DNA from: Pseudomonadota bacterium
Lineage (GTDB): Bacteria > Pseudomonadota > Gammaproteobacteria > Steroidobacterales > Steroidobacteraceae
DNA length: 64,000 bases
Assembly (NCBI GenBank): GCA_016704655.1
Contig: JADIZR010000001.1
Location: 124,001 to 188,000 of the forward strand
Direction: 5' to 3'
The position numbers and the translations under genes were made by a program. Within the stretch, counting starts at the first letter, position 1, and every line of letters begins with the position of its first letter. The notes below the pieces were generated by a model. It searched no databases. It was not told the origin of the DNA and saw only the letters and a list, made by a program, of their open reading frames with translations. This document shows, one piece after another, positions 1 to 8,363 of this stretch.

Positions 1-1
1 G

Positions 2-592
2 CACGTGAAAAAGGTCGAGGAAAAGTTGCTGCCCCCGCTCGACGATGCATTCTGTCTCGAATACGGCGTCACCGAAGGCGGCCTCGAGCAGCTGTTGTCC
101 GAGGTTGCCGACAACATGCGCCGCGAGCTTGCCGACAACGTGCGCTCGCGCCTGAAGCAGCAGGTGTTCGACCGTTTCCTCGAGGCCAATCCCGTCGACG
201 TGCCGAACGCGTTGATCCAGCAGCAGGTGCGCGACATGCAGCTCGACACGGCCCGCCGCATGGGCGCAAAAGAGGCTGCGCAGGTCCCGCCGGCCGAACC
301 ATTCGTCGAGCCGGCGCGCCGCCGCGTGGCGCTCGGCATGCTCGTCAACGAGCTGGTGAAGACCCGCGAAATCAAGATCGACCGCTCACGCGTCGAAGCA
401 CGCCTTGGCGAGCTGGCAGCGACCTATCCCGACCCGGATGCAATTCTCAAAGCCTACCGCCAGAACCCTGATGCCATGCGCCAGGTCGAAGGGATGGTGT
501 TGGAGGATCAGGTGGTGGACTATCTGCTCGAGAGAGCGACGGTCACCGACCAGCCGTCCACGTTCAAGGAACTGATGAACTTCGGAGCCTGA
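2..592 (+). CDS. tig: Trigger factor, C-terminal part (5' end outside window)
   Basis: Trigger factor is the ribosome-bound chaperone and peptidyl-prolyl isomerase that meets nascent chains. The open frame enters from before base 1 and ends with TGA at 590-592, so only about the last 196 residues are present. They are rich in charged helices, with the C-terminal arm pattern of the family (a run beginning RRRVALGMLVNELVK and an ending close to LLERATVTDQPSTFKELMNF). The ribosome-binding and PPIase domains must lie upstream of the window. clpP starts five bases after the stop, and tig-clpP-clpX-lon is a common proteobacterial order. The GTG at base 5 is internal and not a start. Identity is secure from sequence and neighbours. 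Confidence 0.93.
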   Translation, partial: HVKKVEEKLLPPLDDAFCLEYGVTEGGLEQLLSEVADNMRRELADNVRSRLKQQVFDRFLEANPVDVPNALIQQQVRDMQLDTARRMGAKEAAQVPPAEPFVEPARRRVALGMLVNELVKTREIKIDRSRVEARLGELAATYPDPDAILKAYRQNPDAMRQVEGMVLEDQVVDYLLERATVTDQPSTFKELMNFGA

Positions 593-597
593 TCCAG

Positions 598-1230
598 ATG
601 CCCATGATCGAACCCACCGCCTTGAATCTCGTCCCGATGGTTGTCGAACAGACGGCCCGCGGCGAACGCGCCTACGACATTTACTCGCGCCTGCTGAAGG
701 AACGGGTGATCTTCCTGGTCGGCCCGGTCGAGGACTACATGGCCAACCTCGTGGTGGCGCAGCTGCTGTACCTCGAGTCGGAGAATCCCGAGAAAGACGT
801 CGCGATCTACATCAATTCGCCGGGCGGCTCGGTCAGCGCCGGCCTCGCGATCTACGACACGATGCAGTTCATCAAGCCCGACGTCAGCACGATCTGCGTG
901 GGCCAGGCGGCCAGCATGGGCGCGGTTCTGCTCGCGGGCGGCGCGAAGGGCAAGCGTTTCTGCCTGCCGCATTCGCGCGTGATGATTCACCAGCCCCTGG
1001 GCGGTTTCCAGGGCCAGGCAACCGACATCGAAATCCACGCGCGCGAGATCCTCGACGCCCGGCACCGGCTGAATTCGATCCTGGCGAAGCACACGGGCCA
1101 GACGATCGACCGGATCAAGGCGGACACCGATCGCGACAATTTCATGACCGGCGAACAGGCGACGGCCTACGGGCTGATCGACGCGGTGCTGCAGCAGCGG
1201 GGCGAAGCGGGCACGGCGACCCGTACCTGA
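598..1230 (+). CDS. clpP: ATP-dependent Clp protease proteolytic subunit ClpP
   Basis: ClpP is the serine peptidase barrel that degrades proteins unfolded by ClpX or ClpA in the cytoplasm. The 210-residue length is normal for the family. Visible marks are the SPGGSVSAG segment near residue 74, the nucleophile serine in GQAASMGA (about residue 106), the catalytic histidine in MIHQPLGG (about 131) and the acidic DTDRDNFM segment near 177 that carries the third triad residue. A second in-frame ATG two codons on could also start the protein. It lies five bases after tig and about 110 bases before clpX. Confidence 0.97.
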   Translation: MPMIEPTALNLVPMVVEQTARGERAYDIYSRLLKERVIFLVGPVEDYMANLVVAQLLYLESENPEKDVAIYINSPGGSVSAGLAIYDTMQFIKPDVSTICVGQAASMGAVLLAGGAKGKRFCLPHSRVMIHQPLGGFQGQATDIEIHAREILDARHRLNSILAKHTGQTIDRIKADTDRDNFMTGEQATAYGLIDAVLQQRGEAGTATRT

Positions 1231-1276
1231 CCGGCTTGCCACGGTGATCATTAAGTCACTGTAGCGACTGGCTTTT

Positions 1277-1305
1277 TTGCGAGCAGGGGGCTTTGGTGGT
1301 ATAGG
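1277..1305 (+). promoter_or_regulatory. Possible sigma-70 promoter for clpX
   Basis: TTGCGA (1277-1282) and TATAGG (1300-1305) are separated by 17 bases and lie about 40 bases before the clpX ATG. The upstream sequence has a weak stem followed by six T residues (1253-1278) that could end clpP transcription. This is a motif match only. Confidence 0.35.
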
Positions 1306-1343
1306 CCGCCGGTTTGGCCTCCGGACCACGGGTTCTCGGTACA

Positions 1344-2698
1344 TGGCGGACGATCGCTCCAAGCACGACGACGGCAAGCTCCTCTATTGCTCCTTCTGCG
1401 GCAAGAGCCAGCACGAAGTCCGCAAACTGATCGCCGGTCCGTCGGTGTTCGTCTGCGACGAGTGCGTCGAACTCTGCAATGACATCATTCGCGAGGAACT
1501 CGAGGAAAAAGCCGAGAAGACCCGCGAGAAGCTGCCGAAGCCCCATGAGATCAAGAATGTACTCGACGAGTACGTGATCGGCCAGGAGCGCGCCAAGAAG
1601 GTGCTGTCGGTCGCGGTCTACAACCACTACAAGCGGTTGCAGAACAAGTCGGGCGAACGTACGCGCGACGACATCGAGCTCGCCAAGAGCAACATCCTGC
1701 TGATCGGCCCGACCGGCTCCGGCAAGACGCTGCTGGCCGAGACGCTCGCGCGCCTGCTGAACGTGCCGTTCACGATTGCCGACGCCACGACGCTGACCGA
1801 AGCGGGCTACGTGGGCGAAGACGTCGAGAACATCATCCAGAAGCTGCTGCAGAAGTGCGATTACGACGTCGAGAAGGCGCAGACCGGCATCGTCTACATC
1901 GACGAGATCGACAAGATTTCGCGCAAGTCGGACAACCCTTCGATCACGCGTGACGTGTCGGGCGAAGGCGTGCAGCAGGCGCTGCTCAAGCTGATCGAGG
2001 GCACGATCGCCTCGGTGCCGCCGCAGGGCGGCCGCAAGCACCCGCAGCAGGAGTTCCTGCAGGTCGACACGGGCAACATCCTGTTCATCTGCGGCGGCGC
2101 GTTTGCCGGCCTCGAGAAAAGTCATCATGAACCGCACCCACAAGGGCGGTATCGGCTTCCAGGCGGAAGTCCGCGAACAAAGCGCGCGCCAGCACGGCAG
2201 CGACCTGTTCCACGACGTCGAGCCGGAAGACCTGATCAAGTACGGCCTGATTCCGGAGTTCGTCGGCCGCCTGCCGGTCGTCGCGACGCTCGACGAACTC
2301 GACGAGGCGGCGCTGATGCAGATCCTCACCGACCCGAAGAACGCGCTGACGAAGCAGTACCGCAAGCTCTTCGACATGGAAGGCGTCGACCTCGAGTTCC
2401 GCGAGGAATCGCTGCGCGCGGTTTCGCGCAAGGCGATGCAGCGCAAGACAGGTGCCCGCGGCCTGCGCACGATCCTCGAGAACGTGCTGCTCGACATCAT
2501 GTACGACCTCCCGAGCATGCGGAACGTGCAGAAGGTCGTGATCGACGAGGACGTGATCCAGGGCGAGAGCAAGCCGTACCTCGTGTACGGGCAGGATGAA
2601 CCGCGCCTCGCGGCCGTCGAAGAACGACGCACTGGGTCGGACCACCAGCGGCGGAGGGACGGACGGGGCTGCGACCGGCAACAAGACCGGAGCGTTGA
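1344..2698 (+). CDS. clpX: ATP-dependent Clp protease ATP-binding subunit ClpX (frame broken as read)
   Basis: ClpX is the AAA+ unfoldase that feeds ClpP. From ATG 1344 the frame shows the N-terminal zinc-binding cysteines (CSFC and CDEC, residues 16-41), Walker A GPTGSGKT near residue 120 and Walker B IVYIDEIDK. At AAAA 2117-2120 the frame changes: reading stays homologous only if one A is removed, after which GGIGFQAEV, the sensor-2 region (TGARGLRTILENVLL) and KPYLVYGQDEP follow. Near 2600-2690 the remaining frame runs on without a stop, so a second indel is likely. The true C-terminus is therefore uncertain; I end it at the TGA at 2696-2698 just before a terminator. An A-run indel in such a conserved gene more probably reflects sequence error than loss of function. 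Confidence 0.85.
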
Positions 2699-2713
2699 TT
2701 CTCCGCCTCTCTC

Positions 2714-2734
2714 GCCGCCCAGGGCGGCATTTTT
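2714..2734 (+). terminator. Rho-independent terminator after clpX
   Basis: The inverted repeat GCCGCC (2714-2719) and GGCGGC (2723-2728) has a three-base loop and is followed by ATTTTT. It would separate clpX from lon transcription. Confidence 0.7.
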
Positions 2735-2793
2735 CCCCAGTTCCCCGCCGCGCTGTTGCGACCGACAGGGGAGCAACGGTCCGAGACCCCGCC

Positions 2794-5252
2794 GTGACCA
2801 CCAGCCCCAATCGAACCCCCGACGCCCTGACGGCACGCACCGAGCCGATGCCGGTCCTGCCGCTGCGCGACGTCGTCGTCTACCCGCACATGGTCATCCC
2901 GCTGTTCGTCGGCCGCGAAAAATCGATCCTCGCGCTCGAGCAGGCGATGAAAGTCGACAAGCAGGTCCTGCTGCTCGCGCAGAAGCAGGCGGACGTGGAC
3001 GAGCCCGCCGCCAAGGACCTGTACGACGTTGGCACGGTCGCGACGATCCTGCAGCTGCTGAAGCTCCCGGACGGCACCGTGAAGGTGCTGGTCGAGGGCG
3101 TCGAGCGCGCTTCGGTCACCGGGCTGCAGCAGACTGACTACTTCACCGCCGTCGCCACGCCGCTCACCGATGGCGAGCGCTACGACGAGCGCGAGATGGA
3201 CGTGCTCGTGCGTTCCGTCGTCTCGCAGTTCGAGCAGTACGTCAAGCTGAACCGCAAGGTTCCGCCGGAGATCCTCACTTCGCTGGCCGGCATCGAACAG
3301 CCGGGCCGCCTCGCGGACACGGTCGCTGCGCACATGTCGCTGAAGCTCGACGCCAAGCAGAAGGTGCTCGAGATCCAGGACGTGCGCCGCCGCCTCGAGC
3401 ACATCCTCGCGCTGATCGAAGGCGAGATGGACGTGCTGCAGATCGAGAAGCGCATCCGCGGCCGCGTCAAGTCGCAGATGGAGAAGAGCCAGCGCGAGTA
3501 CTACCTCAACGAGCAGATGAAGGCGATCCAGAAGGAACTCGGCGAGCTCGACGACGCCCCGAACGAAATCGCGGAACTCGAGAAGCGCATCGCGCGTGCC
3601 GGCATGCCGAAGGAGGCGCGCGAGAAAGCGAAGTCCGAGCTGGCGAAGCTCAAGCTGATGTCGCCGATGTCGGCCGAAGCCACCGTCGTGCGCAATTACA
3701 TCGACTGGCTGGTGAAGTGCCCGTGGCGCAAGCGCACGAAGGTGAAGCACGACCTGCCGGCAGCCGAGAAGGTGCTGAACGAAGACCACTACGGCCTGGA
3801 GAAGGTCAAGGAACGCATCGTCGAGTACCTCGCCGTGCAGCAGCGCGTGCAGACGCTCAAGGGCCCGATCCTCTGTCTCGTCGGTCCGCCCGGCGTCGGC
3901 AAGACCTCGCTCGGCCAGAGCATCGCGCGCGCCACCAACCGCAAGTTCGTGCGCATGTCGCTGGGCGGCGTGCGCGACGAGGCCGAAATCCGCGGCCATC
4001 GCCGCACCTACATCGGCTCGATGCCCGGCAAGATCGTGCAGAACATGGTCCGCACCGGCGTCAAGAACCCGCTGTTCCTGCTCGACGAAGTCGACAAGAT
4101 GGCGATGGATTTCCGTGGCGACCCGTCGGCCGCGCTGCTCGAGGTGCTCGATCCCGAGCAGAACGCCGCGTTCAACGACCATTACCTCGAGGTCGATTTC
4201 GACCTGTCCGACGTGATGTTCGTCTGCACGGCCAACAGCCTGAACATCCCGCCGCCGCTGCTCGATCGCATGGAGGTCATCCGCCTCCCCGGCTACACGG
4301 AGGACGAGAAGTCGAACATCGCACGCCGCTACCTGGTGCCGAAGCAGATGAGGCAGAACGGCCTCAAGGACGACGAGCTCAAGATCTCCGATCCCGCGAT
4401 CCTCGACATGATCCGCTACTACACGCGCGAAGCCGGCGTGCGCAACCTGGAGCGCGAGATCTCCACAGTCTGCCGCAAGTCGGTCAAGGAACTGCTGCTC
4501 GAGCAGGACCGCAAGGTCATCGGGTCACGCCTAAGAACCTGGCGAAGTACCTGGGCGTGCGCCGTCACCGGTACGGACGCGCTGAGGAGCTTGATCAGGT
4601 GGGGCAGGTGACCGGTCTCGCCTGGACGGAAGTGGGCGGCGAGCTGCTCACGATCGAGTCCGCGGTGATGCCCGGCAAGGGCAAGCTCACGCACACGGGC
4701 CAGCTCGGCGAGGTGATGCAGGAGTCGATCCAGGCCGCCATGACCGTGGTGCGCAGTCGCGCCAACGTGCTCGGCCTCGATCCGGAGTTCTACCAGAAGG
4801 CCGACGTGCACATTCACGTACCCGAAGGTGCGACGCCGAAGGACGGCCCGAGCGCAGGCATCGGCATGTGCACGGCGCTGGTGTCGGCGCTGACCCGGAT
4901 TCCGGTGCGCGCAGACGTCGCCATGACGGGTGAAATCACCCTGCGCGGCGAGGTGCTGCCGATCGGCGGTCTGAAGGAGAAGCTGCTCGCGGCGCACCGC
5001 GGCGGCATCACCACCGTTCTCATTCCGGACGAGAACGTGAAGGATCTCGCCGAGATTCCTGACAACATCAAGGGCAAGCTGCAGATCAAGCCGGTCAAGT
5101 GGATCGACGAAGTGCTGCAGCTCGCCTTGAAGGACATGCCGCAACCGTTGGCTGCCGCCGCGGGGGAAGGGGCGGCGGCCAGGGAGGATGGCAAGCGGGC
5201 CGGCGCCAAGCGTCCGGCAAAGCGTACGGGCAAGCAGGTGCATGCCCACTGA
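2794..5252 (+). CDS. lon: ATP-dependent protease Lon (frame broken as read)
   Basis: Lon is the cytoplasmic AAA+ serine/lysine protease for damaged and regulatory proteins. The LON N-domain starts at MPVLPLRDVVVYPHM, Walker A GPPGVGKTSL lies near residue 364, and the peptidase domain has the catalytic serine in KDGPSAGIGM (about 685) and lysine in GGLKEKLL (about 727). The frame breaks at GGG 4522-4524: KVI continues as VTPKNLAKYLGV in another frame, which one missing G would restore. Summed length is about 819 residues, as expected. I chose GTG 2794 as start because it is the nearest in-frame start giving a short leader before the conserved domain; ATG 2848 is an alternative. hupB follows after 27 bases. 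Confidence 0.9.
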
Positions 5253-5279
5253 CCGAATGACGACGAGGAACACCAACCG

Positions 5280-5552
5280 ATGAACAAGAACGACCTGATC
5301 GATGCAGTTGCCGAGCGCACGTCGCTCGCGAAGTCCGATGCCGCGCGTGCCGTCGAGGCCGTGCTGGGCGCGGTCACCGACACCCTGCAGAAGGGCGACG
5401 CGGTGACGCTGTCGGGCTTCGGCACGTTCGCAGTCAAGACGCGGGCTGCCCGCACTGGCCGCAATCCGCGGACCGGCGAGGCGATCCAGATCGCAGCCAG
5501 CAAGGTGCCGGGCTTCAAGGCTGGAAAAGGCCTGAAGGATGCCGTAAACTAG
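5280..5552 (+). CDS. hupB: DNA-binding protein HU-beta
   Basis: HU is a small dimeric nucleoid protein that bends DNA without sequence specificity. The 90-residue product begins MNKNDLIDAVAER and has the HU signature GFGTFAVKTRAARTGRNP with the DNA-binding arm and its conserved RNP turn. A GAGGA ribosome site precedes the ATG. Position directly after lon and before ppiD is the common gammaproteobacterial arrangement. Two tRNA genes lie between it and ppiD, the first starting 19 bases after the hupB stop, so it may be cotranscribed with them. Confidence 0.97.
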   Translation: MNKNDLIDAVAERTSLAKSDAARAVEAVLGAVTDTLQKGDAVTLSGFGTFAVKTRAARTGRNPRTGEAIQIAASKVPGFKAGKGLKDAVN

Positions 5553-5571
5553 TGGGCTACCAGTGAGGTGC

Positions 5572-5647
5572 GGGTGCTTAGCTCAGCTGGTAGAGCGGCG
5601 CCTTTACACGGCGTAGGTCGGGGGTTCGATCCCCTCAGCACCCACCA
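5572..5647 (+). tRNA. tRNA-Val (anticodon TAC)
   Basis: 76 nt with acceptor stem GGGTGCT/AGCACCC, a D-arm beginning TAGCTCAGCTGG, anticodon loop holding TAC, T-arm GGTTCGATCCC and an encoded CCA end. It lies between hupB and tRNA-Asp. Confidence 0.97.
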
Positions 5648-5656
5648 GAAATACGC

Positions 5657-5733
5657 GGAGTGGTAGTTCAGTTGGTTAGAATACCGGCCTGTCACGCCGG
5701 GGGTCGCGGGTTCGAGTCCCGTCCACTCCGCCA
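5657..5733 (+). tRNA. tRNA-Asp (anticodon GTC)
   Basis: 77 nt with acceptor stem GGAGTGG/CCACTCC, discriminator G, encoded CCA, anticodon loop CTGTCAC and T-arm GGTTCGAGTCC. It starts nine bases after tRNA-Val, so the two are probably one transcript ended by the terminator just downstream. Confidence 0.97.
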
Positions 5734-5746
5734 GCTTCTGGATCAT

Positions 5747-5776
5747 GAAAGCCCGCTCGCGCGGGCTTTCGTATTT
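5747..5776 (+). terminator. Rho-independent terminator after tRNA-Asp
   Basis: A 10-bp perfect stem, GAAAGCCCGC (5747-5756) with GCGGGCTTTC (5761-5770), loop TCGC, followed by GTATTTT. Confidence 0.85.
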
Positions 5777-5821
5777 TCGGGCAACGAACAGCTGGCGGGC
5801 CGCAGTTCCGCCTCTTACTAT

Positions 5822-5849
5822 CCCCTAACTCCTAACCCCTGACCCCTAG
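5822..5849 (+). repeat. 7-nt tandem array (CCCCTAA type) upstream of ppiD
   Basis: Four head-to-tail 7-nt units: CCCCTAA, CTCCTAA, CCCCTGA, CCCCTAG. It ends five bases before the ppiD ATG, in the place where a ribosome-binding site would be expected; no purine-rich site is visible. The complement of this unit recurs at 12927-12974. Confidence 0.85.
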
Positions 5850-5854
5850 AACAA

Positions 5855-7768
5855 ATGCTGCAGAAGATTCGCGAAAGAATTTCCGGGCCGTTCGCCATTT
5901 TTTTCCTCGGCGCCATAGCCATCGTCTTCATCTTCTGGGGCGTCCAGTTCGAGTCGGCGGTGACCTCGGCCGCGGCGACCGTGAACGGCACCGACATCTC
6001 CCAGGAGACCGTGCGCCAGGCTTGGCAGGATCGTCAGACCGAGTTGCAGACGCAGTTGCGCGACGAGCTGCCGCCGGAACTCGTCAAGGCCGAGCAAGCC
6101 AAGCTCATCGACGAATTCATCACCCGTGAACTGCTGTTGCAGCGCGCACACAACAGCGGCTACCGCGTCAGCGACCGTGAACTGGCCGAGGCGATCACCA
6201 GGATCCAGGCGCTGCAGGTCGACGGCAAGTTCTCGCGCGACCGTTACGCGGTGCTGCTGCGCCAGCAGGGCCGTACCGAACCGCAGTTCGAGCAGGAGTT
6301 CCGCCGCGATCTAGAGACCTCGCAATTGCGCAATTCGATCGCGCTGTCGTCGTTCGTGACGCCGGGTGAACTGCGCCATCGAATCGAACTCCAGGGCGAG
6401 ACGCGCGACGTTTCATACGCCGTCGTGCCAGCGGCCGGCTACGCGGCGCAGGTGCAGGTGGCGCCGGCTGAAATCACTGCTTACTACGACAAGAACAAGT
6501 CACAGTTCCTGTCGCAGGAGACGGTGGCGCTGCAGTACCTGAAGCTCGACCTGGCCGATATCGCGGCAGGCGTGCAGGTGACGGAAGAAGCACTGAAAAA
6601 GTATTACGATGAAACGGCGGCCGAGCGCAATGCGGTGCCGGAACGACGCAAGGCTGCCCACATCCTGATCGAGTCGGGCAGCGACGATGCGGCGGCCAGC
6701 AAAAAGGCCGAAGCCCTCCTGGCCCGCGCCAAGGCGGGTGAGGATTTCGCCAAGCTGGCGCGGGAGAACTCGGACGACCCGGGTTCCCGGACCGCGGGTG
6801 GTGATCTCGGCTGGGCGCCGAAGGAAGCGTACGTGCAGCCTTTCTCGGACGCGCTCTTCGCCATGAGCAAGGGCGAGATCCGCGGACCGGTGAAGACGCA
6901 GTTCGGCTATCACATCATCCGGCTCGACGACGTCGAGCAGCCGCGCGTGCGCGATTTCGATGAAGTTCGCGCCGAGCTCGAACCCGAATTCCGGCGTGAG
7001 CAGGCGCAGACACTGTTCTACGAGAAGTCGCAGCAGCTCGCGGACGAATCCTTCGCCTCGCTGAGCGAGCTCGACAGCGTCGGCAAGAAGCTCGGCCTGC
7101 CGGTGCAGACCGTCGAGGGCTTCACGCGTCAGGGCGGTGGTGCGCTCGGTAACGACCGCAAGGTGATCGAGGCGGCTTTCAGCACTGACGTGCTGCAGGA
7201 ACGCCAGAACAGCCAGCCCGTGCCGATCGGCGAGGACAGCGTCGTCGTGCTGCGCGTCACCGATCACAAGCCGTCGACGCAGCTGCCCCTGGCCCAGGTG
7301 CAGGAACAGATCGTGACCCGCCTGCGCGAAGACAAGGCGCGTGCTGCGGCCACCGAGGCCGCCACTGCCCTGGCGAAGCGCGTCAGTGCGGGTGAGTCGC
7401 TGGCGACGGCCGCGGCGTCGGTCGGCGCGACGCCGGCAGCCTCGCAGTCCGTGAGTCGTCAAGGCCCGACGGTAGAAGGCGCGGCACCGATGGTGCCCGA
7501 ACTGCTGCAGGCGATTTTCCAGGCGCCGCGCCCGCAAGGGGCGGGCAAGGTCAGTGCCGGCGTGGCCACGCTGGCCAGCGGTGATCCCGCCGTCTTCGTC
7601 GTTTCGTCCGCCAACCCGGGCACGCCCGCCGCGTTTGGTGGCAACCTGGCCGAGCAGGCGCAGAACCTCGCGACGCAGAACGCCGCGATCGAGTTCGACG
7701 CTTACCTGGCCGAGCTGCGCCGCACCGCGAAGATCAAGCGGAACGAGAAGATGTTTGCGACGGAGTGA
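5855..7768 (+). CDS. ppiD: Periplasmic folding chaperone PpiD (SurA N-terminal and parvulin domains)
   Basis: PpiD is an inner-membrane-anchored periplasmic chaperone that meets secreted proteins as they leave the Sec translocon. The 637-residue product has one N-terminal membrane segment (about residues 13-30, FAIFFLGAIAIVFIFWG), a SurA-type N-domain, and a parvulin-like rotamase domain at about 265-365, beginning AAHILIES and ending FGYHIIRLDDV. The length matches the family. It follows hupB and the tRNAs, as in other gammaproteobacteria. No Shine-Dalgarno sequence is seen: a C-rich tandem array occupies the leader. The stop is followed at once by a purine-rich 9-nt array. Confidence 0.95.
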   Translation: MLQKIRERISGPFAIFFLGAIAIVFIFWGVQFESAVTSAAATVNGTDISQETVRQAWQDRQTELQTQLRDELPPELVKAEQAKLIDEFITRELLLQRAHNSGYRVSDRELAEAITRIQALQVDGKFSRDRYAVLLRQQGRTEPQFEQEFRRDLETSQLRNSIALSSFVTPGELRHRIELQGETRDVSYAVVPAAGYAAQVQVAPAEITAYYDKNKSQFLSQETVALQYLKLDLADIAAGVQVTEEALKKYYDETAAERNAVPERRKAAHILIESGSDDAAASKKAEALLARAKAGEDFAKLARENSDDPGSRTAGGDLGWAPKEAYVQPFSDALFAMSKGEIRGPVKTQFGYHIIRLDDVEQPRVRDFDEVRAELEPEFRREQAQTLFYEKSQQLADESFASLSELDSVGKKLGLPVQTVEGFTRQGGGALGNDRKVIEAAFSTDVLQERQNSQPVPIGEDSVVVLRVTDHKPSTQLPLAQVQEQIVTRLREDKARAAATEAATALAKRVSAGESLATAAASVGATPAASQSVSRQGPTVEGAAPMVPELLQAIFQAPRPQGAGKVSAGVATLASGDPAVFVVSSANPGTPAAFGGNLAEQAQNLATQNAAIEFDAYLAELRRTAKIKRNEKMFATE

Positions 7769-7850
7769 GGAAGGGGGGGAAGGGTAGGAAGGACAGGAAG
7801 GACAGGAAGGACAGGAAAGGGTAGGAAGCGCCAGGAATCGCTGCCAGGAA
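7768..7850 (+). repeat. 9-nt purine-rich tandem array (GGAAGGACA) after ppiD
   Basis: Three exact GGAAGGACA units at 7787-7813, flanked by degenerate units such as GAAGGGTAG and AGGAAAGGG, starting at the last base of the ppiD stop. The complementary orientation of nearly the same unit lies on the far side of the four-helix-bundle gene at 8321-8356. Confidence 0.9.
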
Positions 7851-7864
7851 AGGGGTGGCTGCAG

Positions 7865-8244
7865 CTATCCTCGGCGGCGGCGCAAGCCCGCGACCACCGC
7901 ATGCAGGATGCGTCCGACTTCATCGATTCGATCCTGTAGATCGATTACCTCGCTTTCTGGCAGGTAACCCACGCGTTGCGCCAGCAGGAGCAGCGTTTCC
8001 ATTTCAGCCATCGATCCACGAGCGACACGAAGGAAGTAGATGAACTCCTTCGTGGATCTACGCGCGTACCCTTCGGCGATGTTGGAAGGGACTGATGTCG
8101 CGGCACGGTGCAATTGGGAAACCAAGCCACAGGTCTCGGATCGCGAAAGCGCGGTGGAGGACTGATGCACCAGAACCGCAAGGGGTCCAATGCCTTCCGC
8201 CAGAGAATCAGGTCTTTGTGATTGAGCCTGGATCGCTGCTCCAT
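7865..8244 (-). pseudogene. Four-helix-bundle protein (23S rRNA intervening-sequence protein family), frame broken
   Basis: The minus strand encodes a small helical protein of the IVP/S23-like four-helix-bundle family, first known from intervening sequences in 23S rRNA genes. The N-terminal frame (from 8244) reads HKDLILWRKALDP; the body is in another frame (to 7865) with LVSQLHRAATSVPSNIAEGY and ARRSTKEFIYFLRVARGSM. Adding one C to the CCCC run in the coding strand joins them as KALDPLAVLVHQSS, giving about 126 residues, the family length. It may be intact in the cell. No biochemical role is established for stand-alone members. It lies between arrays in inverted orientation and downstream of fabI. 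Confidence 0.75.
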
Positions 8245-8320
8245 GCAGCCATCTTCAGCGCTTCTGGGATTTCGCGGCGACCACGATTTCTGGGCAGAAG
8301 GTCCCGGTTCAGCCGATTCT

Positions 8321-8356
8321 CCCTTCCTGCCCTTCCTGCCCTTCCTGCCCTTCCTC
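8321..8356 (+). repeat. 9-nt pyrimidine-rich tandem array (CCCTTCCTG) beside fabI
   Basis: Three exact CCCTTCCTG units plus CCCTTCCTC, running to within eight bases of the fabI stop codon. On the other strand the unit is AGGAAGGG(C), so it is an inverted counterpart of the array at 7768-7850. Confidence 0.9.
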
Positions 8357-8363
8357 CCCCTTC

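Noticed and set aside
1256..5276. Long minus-strand open frames opposite clpX and lon
   Set aside because: They mirror the real genes, have no family features, and arise because GC-rich codons rarely make stops on the opposite strand.
5819..5852. Telomere-like CCCTAA repeats
   Set aside because: The unit is degenerate and 7 nt long, internal to a bacterial gene region, and part of a wider array family in this window.
7945..8244. A separate 99-residue protein overlapping the four-helix-bundle gene
   Set aside because: Only its first part (HKDLILWRKALDP) matches the family; the rest is out-of-frame reading of the same gene.
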